In this document: piece after piece, positions 8,637 through 18,279 of the stretch
Layout: each line of letters begins with the position of its first letter
Position numbering within the stretch: the first letter of the stretch is position 1
Assembly: GCF_000424145.1 (NCBI RefSeq)
Contig: NZ_AUJI01000009.1
Span: 250,191-314,190, forward strand
Direction: 5' to 3'
Length of the DNA stretch: 64,000 nt
DNA from: Butyrivibrio sp. AC2005
Lineage (GTDB): Bacteria; Bacillota; Clostridia; Lachnospirales; Lachnospiraceae
Program-made: the position numbers and the translations under genes
Notes under the pieces: generated by a model
Told to the model about the DNA's origin: nothing
Database searches by the model: none
Seen by the model: the letters and a program-made list of their open reading frames with translations, nothing else

Positions 8637-10160
8637 ATGGAAACTATCAGTCGTGTTAATGATGCTGTCAATTCTTTTGCATGGGGAACGTTTGGCCTTT
8701 CGCTTTTACTTGGCACGGGACTTATATGCACGATAATTACAGGTGCTTTTCAGATTACTCATTTAAAGCATTGGTGGACTAAGACCTTTATGGCTACGGC
8801 GGGTGAAGCCCGTGTTATTAATGATGCAGGTGCCTTGTCGCAGTTCAGGGCCTTCTGCATGGCCCTATCATCCACTATCGGAACGGGAAATATTGCAGGC
8901 GTATCTACGGCTATCTGTGTGGGAGGACCCGGAGCTGTATTCTGGATGTGGATGGCTGCTTTTTTCGGGATGATGACCAAATATTCTGAGAATGTTCTTG
9001 GTATTTATTACAGAAGAAGGAATTCTGAAGGTGCATGGTCAGGTGGGCCTATGTACTACCTGGAGGATGGTCTTGGCAGTCTTCCCAAGTGTAAAAGGAT
9101 AGGTAAGATACTGGCGGTGGCATTTAGTATTTTTACCATACTTGCCTCTTTCGGAATCGGAAATCTTAGTCAGATAAATAAGATTACATTAAATATAAAT
9201 GCCACCTTTCTGTCAGGCATTGACAGGGGGGAGTTCCTTGGGGTATCGCGGATTGACTGGTTTATTGGATTTACGTTAATGTTCATGGGGGCTTTGATTA
9301 TTGCCGGTGGTTTCAGGCGTCTGGCATATGTTTCGGAAACCCTTATACCTCTTATGACAATCACATATATTGCCGGATGTCTTGTTGTGATGCTTTTTCA
9401 TATAGACAGAATTCCGGAAGTTTTTTCATCGATATTCCATTTCGCATTCGGCCCCGATGCAATAAAAGGCGGTGCTGCAGGAACTGCAGTACAAATTGCC
9501 ATGAATACCATAAAGAGTGGATGTAAGAGAGGAGTGTTCTCTAACGAGGCAGGACTTGGATCTTCGGTTATGGCTCATGTCAATTCCTGTGCGCGGGAGC
9601 CTGTGAAGCAGGGAATGTGGGGAATCGCAGAAGTATTCCTTGATACGATCGTTATATGCACAATGACAGCTTTGGTTGTACTTAGCTCCGGAGCAATTGA
9701 CCTTACGACAGGACTTACTGTGGAAGGTACAGATGATGCTACTTTGGTAGCAAGAGCCTTTGGTCAGGTTTTGGGATATCCCGGTGAGATTTTTGTTGTA
9801 ATAATAATAGCTCTTTTTGCATTTACTACAGTCATGGGGTGGTCTTATTACGGCGCGAAGGTTGTTGAATATCTTATAGGTGTGACCTGGGCGAAGGTAT
9901 ACCGCGTTGTCTTCATTATTCTGATAGAGTTCGGAGCAGTTATGGAATCTTCACTTGTATGGGATATTTCCGATACCTTCAATGGTCTTATGATGATACC
10001 GAATCTAATAGGTGTGCTGGCCCTGACACCCCTTATAATACAGATTACGCAGAACTATTCTGACAGAAGAGTGCGTGGAAAGGATATTAAACCCCTGCTC
10101 TCCTATAACCGCGATATACAGGCAGATGCAGAGCGTGCTGTAAATAAAGGGGCATATTGA
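8637..10160 (+). CDS. Alanine/glycine:cation symporter family protein (AgcS)
   Basis: 507 residues, the usual length for sodium:alanine symporters, with about eleven membrane helices. Family marks include LSSTIGTGNIAGVSTA near residue 80, MWMAAFFGMMTKYSE, GAWSGGPMYYL, and SNEAGLGSS in the second half, which line the substrate and sodium sites in AgcS. It imports Ala or Gly with Na+ (or H+) through the cytoplasmic membrane. It begins 22 nt after the kinase gene, close enough to share its transcript, but also sits at the head of a gene usually transcribed alone. Confidence 0.93.
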   Translation: METISRVNDAVNSFAWGTFGLSLLLGTGLICTIITGAFQITHLKHWWTKTFMATAGEARVINDAGALSQFRAFCMALSSTIGTGNIAGVSTAICVGGPGAVFWMWMAAFFGMMTKYSENVLGIYYRRRNSEGAWSGGPMYYLEDGLGSLPKCKRIGKILAVAFSIFTILASFGIGNLSQINKITLNINATFLSGIDRGEFLGVSRIDWFIGFTLMFMGALIIAGGFRRLAYVSETLIPLMTITYIAGCLVVMLFHIDRIPEVFSSIFHFAFGPDAIKGGAAGTAVQIAMNTIKSGCKRGVFSNEAGLGSSVMAHVNSCAREPVKQGMWGIAEVFLDTIVICTMTALVVLSSGAIDLTTGLTVEGTDDATLVARAFGQVLGYPGEIFVVIIIALFAFTTVMGWSYYGAKVVEYLIGVTWAKVYRVVFIILIEFGAVMESSLVWDISDTFNGLMMIPNLIGVLALTPLIIQITQNYSDRRVRGKDIKPLLSYNRDIQADAERAVNKGAY

Positions 10161-10200
10161 GTATAATGTATTAAAAAAGTACCGGAGGAAAACACTTAAT

Positions 10201-10644
10201 ATGCGAGCAGTAGTTACAAGAGTATTATCTGCATCAGTCACAATAGAAGATAACAAGGTTTCAGAAATAGGAAAAGGCTTCCTGGTATTACTTGGAGTTC
10301 ATACGAGTGACACGGAAGCAGAAGCTAAAAAGATTGCGGATAAAATCTGCGGGCTCAGAGTTTTTGAAGATGAAAACGGAAAGATGAATATAAATCCTAA
10401 AGATGCGGGTGCAAAGCTTCTTATTGTGAGCCAATTCACCCTTTATGCGGACTGCAAATCAAGGCGTCCCGGATTTACAGAAGCCGCACGTCCTGAAATC
10501 TCAGAGCCTTTATACGAGCTTGTGGTTTCAGAATGCAGACAGCGCGGCTTTGAAGTTCAGACAGGAGAGTTCGGAGCCGACATGAAAGTTGAATCCATCA
10601 ATGACGGCCCTGTAACCATCCTACTTGATACAGCGGAGCTGTAA
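10201..10644 (+). CDS. dtd: D-aminoacyl-tRNA deacylase
   Basis: The 147 residues match the family length and carry both catalytic motifs: SQFTLYAD in the middle and GPVTILLDT at the C-terminus. The N-terminus MRAVVTRVLSASVTI is typical. The enzyme hydrolyses D-amino acids (and glycine mischarged on tRNA-Ala) from tRNA in the cytosol. GGAGG about 11 nt upstream supports the ATG. In many Firmicutes it lies beside relA; here it sits between the AgcS gene and convergent pyrG, ending 7 nt from the latter. Confidence 0.95.
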   Translation: MRAVVTRVLSASVTIEDNKVSEIGKGFLVLLGVHTSDTEAEAKKIADKICGLRVFEDENGKMNINPKDAGAKLLIVSQFTLYADCKSRRPGFTEAARPEISEPLYELVVSECRQRGFEVQTGEFGADMKVESINDGPVTILLDTAEL

Positions 10645-10651
10645 AGCGTCA

Positions 10652-12253
10652 TTATTTAAAATCCCTTGCAGCCTTTATGAAACCTGCAAAAAGCGGATGC
10701 GGATTGTTGGGACGGGATTTGAATTCCGGATGTGCCTGAGTAGCAATGAAAAATGCATTTTCCGGATATTCTATCATCTCAACAATTCTGTTATCGGGAG
10801 ATAATCCGCAAAGGCGAAGACCGTTCTCCTTAAGAGCATCTCTAAAGTCATTGTTCACTTCATAGCGGTGACGATGACGCTCTGTAATATTCTCCGTACC
10901 ATAAAGTGAATAAGCAAGTGTATCCTTCTCAAGTGTGCAGGGGTAAGAACCAAGTCGCAGAGTTCCGCCAAGATCCTCACCTGTGGTATGATCGGGTAAA
11001 AGTGCGATCAGAGGATGTGTTGTTGCAGGATTGAATTCTATTGAATGTGCATCATCATATCCAAGAACATTTCTTGCAAATTCAATTATCGCAAGCTGCA
11101 TTCCGAGGCATATTCCAAGGAAAGGAATCTTGTTTTCACGGGCGTATCGGATGGAGGTGATCATTCCTTCTATACCGCGGTCACCAAAGCCACCGGGAAC
11201 AATTATTCCCTGAACATCTGAAAATGCATCACTTACATTTTCCGGAGTGATGGTTTCCGAATCAACCCACTTAATTTTTACCTCTCTCTTTGCTGCAATT
11301 CCACCGTGCTTTAAGGCTTCCACAACACTTAAATATGCATCGTGAAGCTGAGTGTATTTTCCTACAAGAGCGACAGTTACGGTTTCATTGAGTGAGTATA
11401 AGGTGTCCACCATGTTCTGCCAGTCAGTGAGGTCGGGAGCCTTACATTCAAGGTTCAGACATTCAAGTGTAACCTCTGCAAGATGTTCCTTTTCCATTGC
11501 AAGAGGTGCTTCATATAAGTACTTAAGATCAAGGTTGTTTAAAACATTCTTACTTGGAACGTTACAGAAGAGGGAGATTTTTTCCTTGGTATCCTTATCA
11601 AGCTCAACCTCTGTTCTGCAGACAATTATGTCGGGGGAAAGACCCATTCCCTGCAGCGTCTTTACTGCTGATTGAGTGGGCTTTGTCTTTATTTCCTGAG
11701 AGCATCTGAGGTATGGAATCAGGGATACCAAAATGATCATGGCATTTTCATGTCCCACCTCGTGCTGGAACTGTCTGATGGATTCAAGGAAGGGCTGTGA
11801 CTCAATATCACCGACGGTGCCGCCTACTTCGATGATTGCAATGTGTGTATCTTCGTTTTCATAATTTCTGTAGAAACGTCCCTTTATCTCATCTGTTATG
11901 TGGGGTATAACCTGGACAGTATGTCCGCCGTAATCTCCGCGTCTTTCTTTGTGGAGAACTGACCAATAGATTTTTCCTGTTGTAACATTCGAGTTTTTGT
12001 CGAGGCTTTCGTCGATGAAACGTTCATAATGTCCAAGGTCAAGATCCGTTTCGGTTCCGTCTTCAGTTACGAAAACTTCACCATGCTGAATAGGATTCAT
12101 GGTTCCCGGATCCATGTTTATATACGGGTCAAATTTCTGCATGGTCACCTTGTAACCACGGGCCTTCAAAAGCCTTCCAAGTGACGCAGCGGTTATTCCT
12201 TTTCCAAGACCTGAAACGACACCACCCATTACAAAAACATACTTTACCGACAT
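10652..12253 (-). CDS. pyrG: CTP synthase
   Basis: 533 residues. The N-terminal amidoligase domain starts with [15 protein letters not shown], and the C-terminal class I glutamine amidotransferase domain has the nucleophile elbow GICLGMQL and the catalytic HPEFKSRP. It makes CTP from UTP, ATP and glutamine. AGGAGG lies just upstream of the ATG on the minus strand. It is preceded on its own strand by a 12-bp hairpin followed by seven U (see 12293-12338), implying leader attenuation. Confidence 0.97.
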   Translation of the reverse strand: MSVKYVFVMGGVVSGLGKGITAASLGRLLKARGYKVTMQKFDPYINMDPGTMNPIQHGEVFVTEDGTETDLDLGHYERFIDESLDKNSNVTTGKIYWSVLHKERRGDYGGHTVQVIPHITDEIKGRFYRNYENEDTHIAIIEVGGTVGDIESQPFLESIRQFQHEVGHENAMIILVSLIPYLRCSQEIKTKPTQSAVKTLQGMGLSPDIIVCRTEVELDKDTKEKISLFCNVPSKNVLNNLDLKYLYEAPLAMEKEHLAEVTLECLNLECKAPDLTDWQNMVDTLYSLNETVTVALVGKYTQLHDAYLSVVEALKHGGIAAKREVKIKWVDSETITPENVSDAFSDVQGIIVPGGFGDRGIEGMITSIRYARENKIPFLGICLGMQLAIIEFARNVLGYDDAHSIEFNPATTHPLIALLPDHTTGEDLGGTLRLGSYPCTLEKDTLAYSLYGTENITERHRHRYEVNNDFRDALKENGLRLCGLSPDNRIVEMIEYPENAFFIATQAHPEFKSRPNNPHPLFAGFIKAARDFK

Positions 12254-12292
12254 ATAGCCTCCTTATAAATTAGAAATAAAACTGTTAAAAAT

Positions 12293-12338
12293 AAAAAAAG
12301 CGCCAAAACAGCGAGAGATTCCCTACTGTTTTGGCGCC
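12293..12338 (-). terminator. Leader terminator (candidate attenuator) of pyrG
   Basis: Read on the minus strand, GCGCCAAAACAG and its exact complement (12300-12311 and 12326-12337) form a 12-bp stem with a 14-nt loop, followed at once by seven T. There is no minus-strand gene upstream that it could end, and pyrG starts 39 nt further on, so it is best read as an attenuator in the pyrG leader. Confidence 0.75.
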
Positions 12339-12365
12339 ATTGCCATTACAAAATAATACAAATAT

Positions 12366-12394
12366 ATGGTAATTACTTTTAGAACTAATGTCAA
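12366..12394 (-). promoter_or_regulatory. pyrG: Candidate pyrG promoter
   Basis: On the minus strand TTGACA (12394-12389) is followed after 17 nt by TACCAT (12371-12366), a good -35 with a moderate -10. Transcription would begin about 20-30 nt before the leader hairpin. I do not see the run of initial G expected for the Bacillus-style CTP-sensing reiterative start. Confidence 0.5.
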
Positions 12395-12444
12395 ATTCTT
12401 TTATAAAAAATTTGTAGGAATTACCTGCGGAGTATCGTAACATC

Positions 12445-12474
12445 TTGACATAGCGATGTCTGCGGTTGTAAATT
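12445..12474 (+). promoter_or_regulatory. dapL: Candidate dapL promoter
   Basis: TTGACA at 12445-12450 is followed after 18 nt by TAAATT at 12469-12474. A start near 12481 would give a leader of about 90 nt containing the hairpin at 12493-12530. Confidence 0.5.
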
Positions 12475-12492
12475 ATATCAGGTAAAAGGCAA

Positions 12493-12530
12493 AGGCGTCT
12501 TGGACATATGTGTTCAAGGCGCCTATTTTT
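12493..12530 (+). terminator. Leader terminator (candidate attenuator) of dapL
   Basis: A 14-bp stem with two G-U pairs (12493-12506 with 12511-12524) and a 4-nt loop is followed by ATTTTT. No plus-strand gene lies upstream, only the candidate promoter at 12445, so it probably controls read-through into dapL, 44 nt downstream. It resembles no riboswitch class I know; the leader is too short for a lysine riboswitch. Confidence 0.65.
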
Positions 12531-12573
12531 GTGTAAATCCTACTATTTGATTATGAAAAGGAGACAATGAAGC

Positions 12574-13788
12574 ATGGCTAGAGTTAATAATAATTATTTG
12601 AAGCTTCCAGGAAGTTATCTGTTTTCTACTATAGGAAAAAAGGTGAAGGAGTTTTCCGAAAAGAATCCCGACAAGGAGATTATCAGACTCGGAATCGGTG
12701 ATGTTACGCAGCCCCTTGCGCCTGCTGTTATAGATGCTCTTCACAAGGCTGTTGACGAGATGGGAAATGCTGACACCTTCATGGGTTATGCTCCTGATCT
12801 TGGATACGATTTTCTCAGAAATGTTATTTCGGAAAAGGATTTCAAGGCACGCGGATGTGATATTTCTCCCGATGAGATTTTTGTATCAGATGGTGCTAAG
12901 AGCGACTGTGGCAATATCCAGGAAATCTTCGGACTTGATAACAAGATAGCAGTGACAGATCCTGTGTATCCTGTCTATGTTGATTCAAACGTAATGGCAG
13001 GAAGAACCGGTGAATATGATTCAGAGCTGGAGAGATTCCGTGATGTAATCTACATGAAGTGTACTAAGGAGAATGGATTTGCGCCTGATATTCCGGATGA
13101 AGTTCCGGATTTGATTTATCTGTGTTTCCCTAATAATCCCACCGGAGCAGTTATGAATAAAGAACAGCTGCAGACATGGGTAGACTATGCTAACGAACAT
13201 GATTCCGTAATTCTGTATGATGCAGCTTATGAATCATATATTTCAGAGGCTGATATTCCACACAGCATTTATGAATGTGAGGGTGCTAAGGAATGTGCTA
13301 TTGAGTTCAGATCCTTCTCAAAGACAGCAGGCTTCACAGGATTAAGACTTGGGTATACTGTAATACCTAAGGAGCTTACAACTGGCGGAGAAAAGCTGTG
13401 GCCTCTATGGGCAAGACGCCATGGAACCAAGTATAATGGTGCCCCATATATTGTACAGCGAGCAGGTGAGGCAGTATATTCTGAGGCAGGAAGAAAACAG
13501 GTTGAAGAGCAGATTGCATACTACATGCAGAACGCAAAGATTATCAGCGAAGGTCTGAAGGATGCGGGCTTTGAAGCATATGGCGGAGTAAATGCACCTT
13601 ATATCTGGATGAGAACACCTGACAACATGACAAGCTGGGAGTTCTTTGATTATCTTCTTGAAAAAGGAAATGTTGTAGGAACACCCGGATCAGGCTTTGG
13701 CCCCTCCGGTGAGCATTATTTCAGACTTACGGCTTTCGGAAGCAGAGAGAATACAATAAGAGCGATCGACCGCATAAAAAGTTTGTAA
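12574..13788 (+). CDS. dapL: LL-diaminopimelate aminotransferase
   Basis: 404 residues of the class I/II PLP aminotransferase fold, beginning [20 protein letters not shown] as DapL does. Visible sites are the PLP-contacting DGAKSD near 107, FPNNPTGA near 190, the catalytic Lys in [14 protein letters not shown] near 250, and the C-terminal RLTAFGS. The enzyme converts tetrahydrodipicolinate directly to LL-diaminopimelate, feeding lysine and peptidoglycan synthesis. AAAAGGAG lies upstream of the ATG. The candidate leader terminator upstream suggests attenuation. Confidence 0.95.
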   Translation: MARVNNNYLKLPGSYLFSTIGKKVKEFSEKNPDKEIIRLGIGDVTQPLAPAVIDALHKAVDEMGNADTFMGYAPDLGYDFLRNVISEKDFKARGCDISPDEIFVSDGAKSDCGNIQEIFGLDNKIAVTDPVYPVYVDSNVMAGRTGEYDSELERFRDVIYMKCTKENGFAPDIPDEVPDLIYLCFPNNPTGAVMNKEQLQTWVDYANEHDSVILYDAAYESYISEADIPHSIYECEGAKECAIEFRSFSKTAGFTGLRLGYTVIPKELTTGGEKLWPLWARRHGTKYNGAPYIVQRAGEAVYSEAGRKQVEEQIAYYMQNAKIISEGLKDAGFEAYGGVNAPYIWMRTPDNMTSWEFFDYLLEKGNVVGTPGSGFGPSGEHYFRLTAFGSRENTIRAIDRIKSL

Positions 13789-13796
13789 TTTGTGGT

Positions 13797-13834
13797 AAAA
13801 TGAGAGGACGTTGGTTAAGGACGAATCTCATTTT
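13797..13834 (+). terminator. Candidate weak terminator after dapL
   Basis: AAAATGAGA at 13797-13805 is complementary to TCTCATTTT at 13826-13834 with a 20-nt loop. It lies 9 nt after the dapL stop and overlaps the earliest possible start of the next gene, arguing for the later start at 13854. Confidence 0.4.
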
Positions 13835-13853
13835 GGTAAAGTCGATAGCGGTT

Positions 13854-14654
13854 ATGAATAATGATAAGATTTTGCTTGGCAGAATAAGAGATCTGGCAAG
13901 AAGAGCATATGAAAATAATTATGTTACACACACGGAGTTTTTATCAGGCTCTGAGCTTTATGATGTGAGTTCCATGTGCGTGGCGAATGGCATGATCACA
14001 GGCGACAGTCAGATTGATGGAGTGAATTATGTCGTATATGGAGGCACATCAGAGGCGGAAAGGTCTGTGATGTGCTTTCTTCCGTCTTATCTGGATAAGG
14101 AGACATTCCTTCTTCAGGAGGAGTCTGAGGCTGAAGTTATAAGCTGCATTTTGATAGAGCCTGTGAATAAAAAGTTTGCGGATGAGCTTACTCACAGGGA
14201 CTTTTTGGGAGCTCTCATGAATATGGGGATCGAGAGAAACAGAATAGGCGATATAAGAACGGATCAGACCAGAGGATATGTGTTTGTTATGAAGGAAGTT
14301 GCACCTCTTATATGTGATGAGCTCTGCAGAATAAAGCACACCACAGTAAAATGCAGGGAAGTTCCCGTGGGAGAGTGTGATATTATTCCTGAATATCAGG
14401 AGCTGGAGGGCACGGTTTCATCCGAGAGGCTTGATGCAATACTTGCACTTGTCTATAAGCTTAGCCGTAGCAAAGCACAGGAGCTGGTGGAGTCAGAATC
14501 TGTTTTTGTCGATGGAAAAACTGCATACTCAGCGGGATATGATCTCAAGGAGGGAGCGAGAGTTTCTGTTCGGGGCTACGGAAAATTTGTATATGATGGT
14601 GTTCAGAAATCTACCAGAAAGGGGAGACTTTCTGTAAAAATAAAGAAATATTAG
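13854..14654 (+). CDS. YlmH-family RNA-binding protein with S4 domain
   Basis: From ATG 13854 the product is 266 residues, close to the family length. The N-terminal two thirds (DKILLGRIRDLARRAY..., FLPSY) match the YlmH/photosystem II S4 family, and the C-terminal S4 domain (about 195-255) contains the RLDAILALVYKLSRSKAQELVE and VFVDGK elements that contact RNA. In Firmicutes YlmH binds ribosomes and has been tied to rescue of stalled subunits. An in-frame ATG at 13800 would add 18 residues read from a hairpin; it has no ribosome binding site. Here the gene is away from its usual divIVA-region neighbours. Confidence 0.8.
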   Translation: MNNDKILLGRIRDLARRAYENNYVTHTEFLSGSELYDVSSMCVANGMITGDSQIDGVNYVVYGGTSEAERSVMCFLPSYLDKETFLLQEESEAEVISCILIEPVNKKFADELTHRDFLGALMNMGIERNRIGDIRTDQTRGYVFVMKEVAPLICDELCRIKHTTVKCREVPVGECDIIPEYQELEGTVSSERLDAILALVYKLSRSKAQELVESESVFVDGKTAYSAGYDLKEGARVSVRGYGKFVYDGVQKSTRKGRLSVKIKKY

Positions 14655-14741
14655 TGCTGAAAACAAATCATCTTTTGGGGGTATTTTTTCATTATTTTAC
14701 AAAAATATCAGAAATTATTATCATACGATTAAATGGCATGG

Positions 14742-14747
14742 TATAAT
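14742..14747 (+). promoter_or_regulatory. Candidate extended -10 promoter
   Basis: TATAAT preceded by TGG forms an extended -10 about 100 nt upstream of the BTAD regulator gene; no good -35 is visible 17 nt upstream. Confidence 0.4.
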
Positions 14748-14850
14748 TATTGACGTTAAACAATATGTTTTCATAAGAGAACAGTATTTTGTCAGAAAGG
14801 GAGAAGGCATTGTTGTATAAAAGCTTTGGGGGAAGCTTCATCAATGTTAT

Positions 14851-16098
14851 GTGAGGGACATGAAGAAAACAAAACTTTACATCAAAACATTAGGCGGATT
14901 TGGGATTTTATGTAACGGGAAAGAAATCACTCTTGGCAGAAACCGTGCATCCAAGTACATTCAGCTGGTTGCCAGAGTTTTCACAGCAGGCGCTGACGGG
15001 GTGATGAAGGAGGATCTTCAGGATGATATTTATTCCGAAGATCTGAATGTGAAGAGTAATCTCAATAACAGTATGAACAACCTGATATACCAGTTCAGGA
15101 AGGTTGCTGAGAAGGCCGGAATTCCCGGAGGCAATTTGATTGCTTTTGCGGATGGTATGTATAAGGCTGATCCTGATATTGATGCAAATACAGATACTGT
15201 TGAATTTTTGAAATATATAAATAATGCAAAGAAGGCTTCGAAAGAAGCCGATAAGGCAAACTATTATCGCAAGGCTTTTGATATATATAAGGGAGACTTT
15301 CTTCCGGAGCTTAATGAACTCTACTGGATATCCAAGAAGAGTGAGGATTTAAGGACCGTATATGAAGAATGCGTTGACTACCTTGCGGACTATTACATGA
15401 ATAATGGCGATTATGAAAATATGGCTCATGTTTTTCATAATGCAGCCGAGATAGATCCCGATTGCGAGTGGCAGGTAGGAGAGATAAATGCATACAGACT
15501 CATGAAGGATTACCGCAAGGCGTATTCTCTCTATGAAGATATGATCAGATACTATGCTGAGGAGCTCGGAATCACACCTACTGAAAATATGCAGCGCTGC
15601 TATCAGGACCTTCAGGATGCTGCTTTTTCGGGAAAAAGCGGTGAGGAAGATGAGGCAGCAGGCGAGAATTCCCTTAAGAGCGGACTCATTGCAGATGAAG
15701 AGGAAGAGGGCGGACCTTATGAATGTCTTTTCCCGGAGATGAGTGCTTCATATCATATATTAAGCAGAAATATGGAGAGACATGGACTTACTGTTTTCCT
15801 CTTACTCCTTACAATCGCGGACTATGAAGGCAAGGAGATAAGGCAGGAGGAAAAAGCTGAGAGAAGAATGGAGGCCCTCAGGGATGCTATAAATGATACT
15901 CTTCGTCATGGTGATGCTTTTTGCAGATTTTCAAGAACGCAGTACCTTGTACTTCTTACAGGAACAGGTGTGGAGGAGTGCATGCTTGTTCACAGAAGAC
16001 TTCAGGATAAACTGAAGGACCTTGCGGGCCCCAGAGCCACCTTGAATTACAGAATCATTTCCTATGCAGATATGACTGCAGAGGGCGAGCACGAATAA
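14851..16098 (+). CDS. BTAD-type regulator with degenerate GGDEF domain
   Basis: 415 residues. The N-terminal ~100 residues (LYIKTLGGFGILCNGKEITLG...) look like the winged-helix region of SARP/AfsR regulators. Residues ~105-260 are a bacterial transcriptional activator (TPR-like) domain, with FDIYKGDFLPEL and YEDMIRYYAEELGITPT as family landmarks. After an acidic linker, residues ~300-410 resemble a GGDEF domain that has lost its signature: DAFCRFSRTQYLVLLTG stands where R-x-GGDEF-x-vlL is expected, so no cyclase activity is predicted. Start uncertain: GTG 14851 or ATG 14860; neither has an ideal site, though GGGGGAAG lies at 14828-14835. Target genes unknown. Confidence 0.75.
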   Translation: MRDMKKTKLYIKTLGGFGILCNGKEITLGRNRASKYIQLVARVFTAGADGVMKEDLQDDIYSEDLNVKSNLNNSMNNLIYQFRKVAEKAGIPGGNLIAFADGMYKADPDIDANTDTVEFLKYINNAKKASKEADKANYYRKAFDIYKGDFLPELNELYWISKKSEDLRTVYEECVDYLADYYMNNGDYENMAHVFHNAAEIDPDCEWQVGEINAYRLMKDYRKAYSLYEDMIRYYAEELGITPTENMQRCYQDLQDAAFSGKSGEEDEAAGENSLKSGLIADEEEEGGPYECLFPEMSASYHILSRNMERHGLTVFLLLLTIADYEGKEIRQEEKAERRMEALRDAINDTLRHGDAFCRFSRTQYLVLLTGTGVEECMLVHRRLQDKLKDLAGPRATLNYRIISYADMTAEGEHE

Positions 16099-16242
16099 AG
16101 AAATTATTTTTCAAATTATTTATATTTTTGTGGGCTTTTTGCATTAACATAATAAAAGCTTTACAGATAATTAATAATTCACAGAATGATAGTGATATAA
16201 TTAAAATTGAGGGGGCATAATTAGCAATTTGGAGGAATGCCC

Positions 16243-17091
16243 ATGGCTATTGGAAATCTTGATTTGACGTCGCTCGACAGGACGCTGATGACCAATGAGC
16301 AGAAGTCACTGTTGAACGTAAGCAACGTGTCTCAGAAGGAAATCGAGCAGCTGCTCATAATGAGAGGGCAGGTGCAGGAATTCCAGATCATGATGATGAA
16401 GTATGATTGTGCATTATCTGAGGTGAGAACCAAGCTGGAGGTATTAAATAAGGAACTCTCACTTAAAAACAATCGTAATCCATTTGAAAGTATTAAAAGC
16501 AGGATTAAGACACCTGTAAGCATATATGATAAGTTGAACCGCAAAGGGATACCTTTTTCCATAGAAAATATAGAGAGCAATATTTCAGATATTGCCGGTT
16601 GCAGGGCTGTCTGTTCATTTGTGGATGATATCTATATGGTTGCCGATTGTCTTAAGAAGCAGGATGATGTTGAAGTTCTGGTTGAAAAGGATTATATTGC
16701 AACACCCAAGGATAGTGGGTACCGAAGTCTGCATCTTATTATCGAAACACCAATCTTTCTGACTGATGTCAAAGAGATGATGAAGGTAGAGGTACAGTTC
16801 AGGACTATTGCTATGGATTTCTGGGCGAGTCTTGAGCACAAAATGAAATATAAGAAAAATATTGAAAATGCAGAGCTTATCTCGGAGGATCTTAAGTTCA
16901 GTGCAGACCTTATAAACCAGCTTGACAGAAGAATGCAGCAGATTCGTGAGAGGATTGATGCCGGAGACGGTAAGCCTTACGGAATGACTCCTACAGAGGA
17001 GGAAGAGAGAGCTGACTCAGAGACAATGGAGATTATTCGTCGTGAGATTCAGGCCGAGCAGAAGGCTATGGAATCAAGGAGGAAGAAGTAG
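16243..17091 (+). CDS. Small alarmone synthetase (RelQ-type GTP pyrophosphokinase)
   Basis: 282 residues with a RelA/SpoT synthetase domain at about 60-210: SIKSRIKTPVSIYDKL (ATP-binding), DIAGCRAVC, the YIATPKDSGYRSLHL stretch that binds GTP, and VEVQFRTIAMDFWASLEHK. There is no hydrolase, TGS or ACT domain, so this is a stand-alone (p)ppGpp synthetase acting in the cytosol. A C-terminal helical extension (about 240-282) is Glu/Arg rich. GGAGG at 16231-16235 is 7 nt from ATG 16243 and only 1 nt from ATG 16237, which decides the start. A terminator follows. Confidence 0.9.
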   Translation: MAIGNLDLTSLDRTLMTNEQKSLLNVSNVSQKEIEQLLIMRGQVQEFQIMMMKYDCALSEVRTKLEVLNKELSLKNNRNPFESIKSRIKTPVSIYDKLNRKGIPFSIENIESNISDIAGCRAVCSFVDDIYMVADCLKKQDDVEVLVEKDYIATPKDSGYRSLHLIIETPIFLTDVKEMMKVEVQFRTIAMDFWASLEHKMKYKKNIENAELISEDLKFSADLINQLDRRMQQIRERIDAGDGKPYGMTPTEEEERADSETMEIIRREIQAEQKAMESRRKK

Positions 17092-17123
17092 TTCTTTCTA
17101 TATTAAAACCTTAATGAAATAAT

Positions 17124-17162
17124 AAAAGCCATTACGGAGTCGATAACCGTAATGGCTTTTTT
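17124..17162 (+). terminator. Rho-independent terminator after the alarmone synthetase gene
   Basis: AAAAGCCATTACGG at 17124-17137 pairs with CCGTAATGGCTTTT after a 9-nt loop and ends in a run of six T. The A-rich 5' side would also let it stop the convergent methyltransferase transcript. Confidence 0.9.
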
Positions 17163-17198
17163 AATGCCTGTATCTGTTATGTTGAAACGACAGTTCAC

Positions 17199-18062
17199 TC
17201 AGCAGGCAGTCCATCGTCCGCTTGCACCGCAGGGAAGGACAAGACCATTTGATGAAACGGGAAGCCCTACCTCGTCAGCTTCGACGGTTCCCTTGTGAAG
17301 AGGATCGATCGCTGTATGTATCATATAGGAAAGAACAGCCGGCTGCAGACCTGTTGTATATGAATTAATAAGGAAAAAGAGAGGCTTATCTGAAAGGAGC
17401 TGAGCGCTTCTTAATATAAGATCATATACACAGTCCTCAATTTTCCAAATTTCTCCCTTGGGACCTCTGCCGTAGGAAGGGGGATCCATAATTATTCCAT
17501 CATAGTGGTTACCACGTCTGATCTCACGATCAACGAACTTGCCGCAGTCGTCCACAAGCCATCTTATGGGCGCATCCGCAAGACCTGATGAAGCAGCGTT
17601 CTCCTTTGCCCACTGAACCATTCCCTTTGCAGCATCAACGTGTGTGACAGCAGCTCCTGCCTTGGCAGCTGATACTGTAGCTCCGCCTGTGTATGCGAAG
17701 AGGTTGAGAACCTTTATAGGCCTGTCAGCATTTTTTATAAGATCCGAGAACCAGTCCCAGTTGGCAGCCTGCTCAGGAAAAAGGCCTGTGTGTTTGAAGC
17801 TGAAGGGCTTTAAATGAAAAGTAAGTTCCTTATAATTAATAGTCCATTCTTCGGGGAGGGAACGAAAATCCCATTCGCCGCCGCCTTTATTGCTTCTCTG
17901 GTAGCGGGCGTTGAACTTCTTCCATCCCATATGCTTCCTCTTTGTATTCCATATTACCTGGGGATCAGGACGCACCAGCATATAGTCGCCCCAGCGCTCG
18001 AGCTTCTCACCATCGGAGGTGTCAATAACTTCATAGTCCTTCCAATTATCTGCAATCCACAT
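17199..18062 (-). CDS. SAM-dependent 23S rRNA methyltransferase-like protein
   Basis: 287 residues. A Rossmann methyltransferase core carries motif I VLNLFAYTGGATVSAAKAGA (about 140-160), an acidic residue after THVDAAKG, and motif IV MDPPSYGRG (about 205), the pattern of the RlmI/RlmK-like C5-cytosine methyltransferases. The N-terminal PUA domain of RlmI is absent and replaced by a short beta-rich region (DYMLVRPDPQVIW). It is convergent with the alarmone synthetase gene and divergent from the S10 operon. The exact RNA target cannot be read. Confidence 0.8.
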   Translation of the reverse strand: MWIADNWKDYEVIDTSDGEKLERWGDYMLVRPDPQVIWNTKRKHMGWKKFNARYQRSNKGGGEWDFRSLPEEWTINYKELTFHLKPFSFKHTGLFPEQAANWDWFSDLIKNADRPIKVLNLFAYTGGATVSAAKAGAAVTHVDAAKGMVQWAKENAASSGLADAPIRWLVDDCGKFVDREIRRGNHYDGIIMDPPSYGRGPKGEIWKIEDCVYDLILRSAQLLSDKPLFFLINSYTTGLQPAVLSYMIHTAIDPLHKGTVEADEVGLPVSSNGLVLPCGASGRWTAC

Positions 18063-18279
18063 AAAAACTCCTTATTAAAAACTAGATCATTGCAATTCTA
18101 CAAACATATTATATAATATACGGAGTTTCTTCCATATAATAATAGAAGAAACATTTACCAATTTTATCTAAAAATGCATAAAATGGTAGAGTATGCAAGA
18201 AAAAGATTAAAAAACATCAAGCTTAAATAGCTAAAATTGCCTATTTTTAATAAAAAGAGATTAATTTTGAAAATAACAC

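Noticed and set aside
12445..12574. Lysine riboswitch before dapL
   Set aside because: The leader is about 90 nt, roughly half the size of the lysine aptamer, and the conserved core cannot be laid out.
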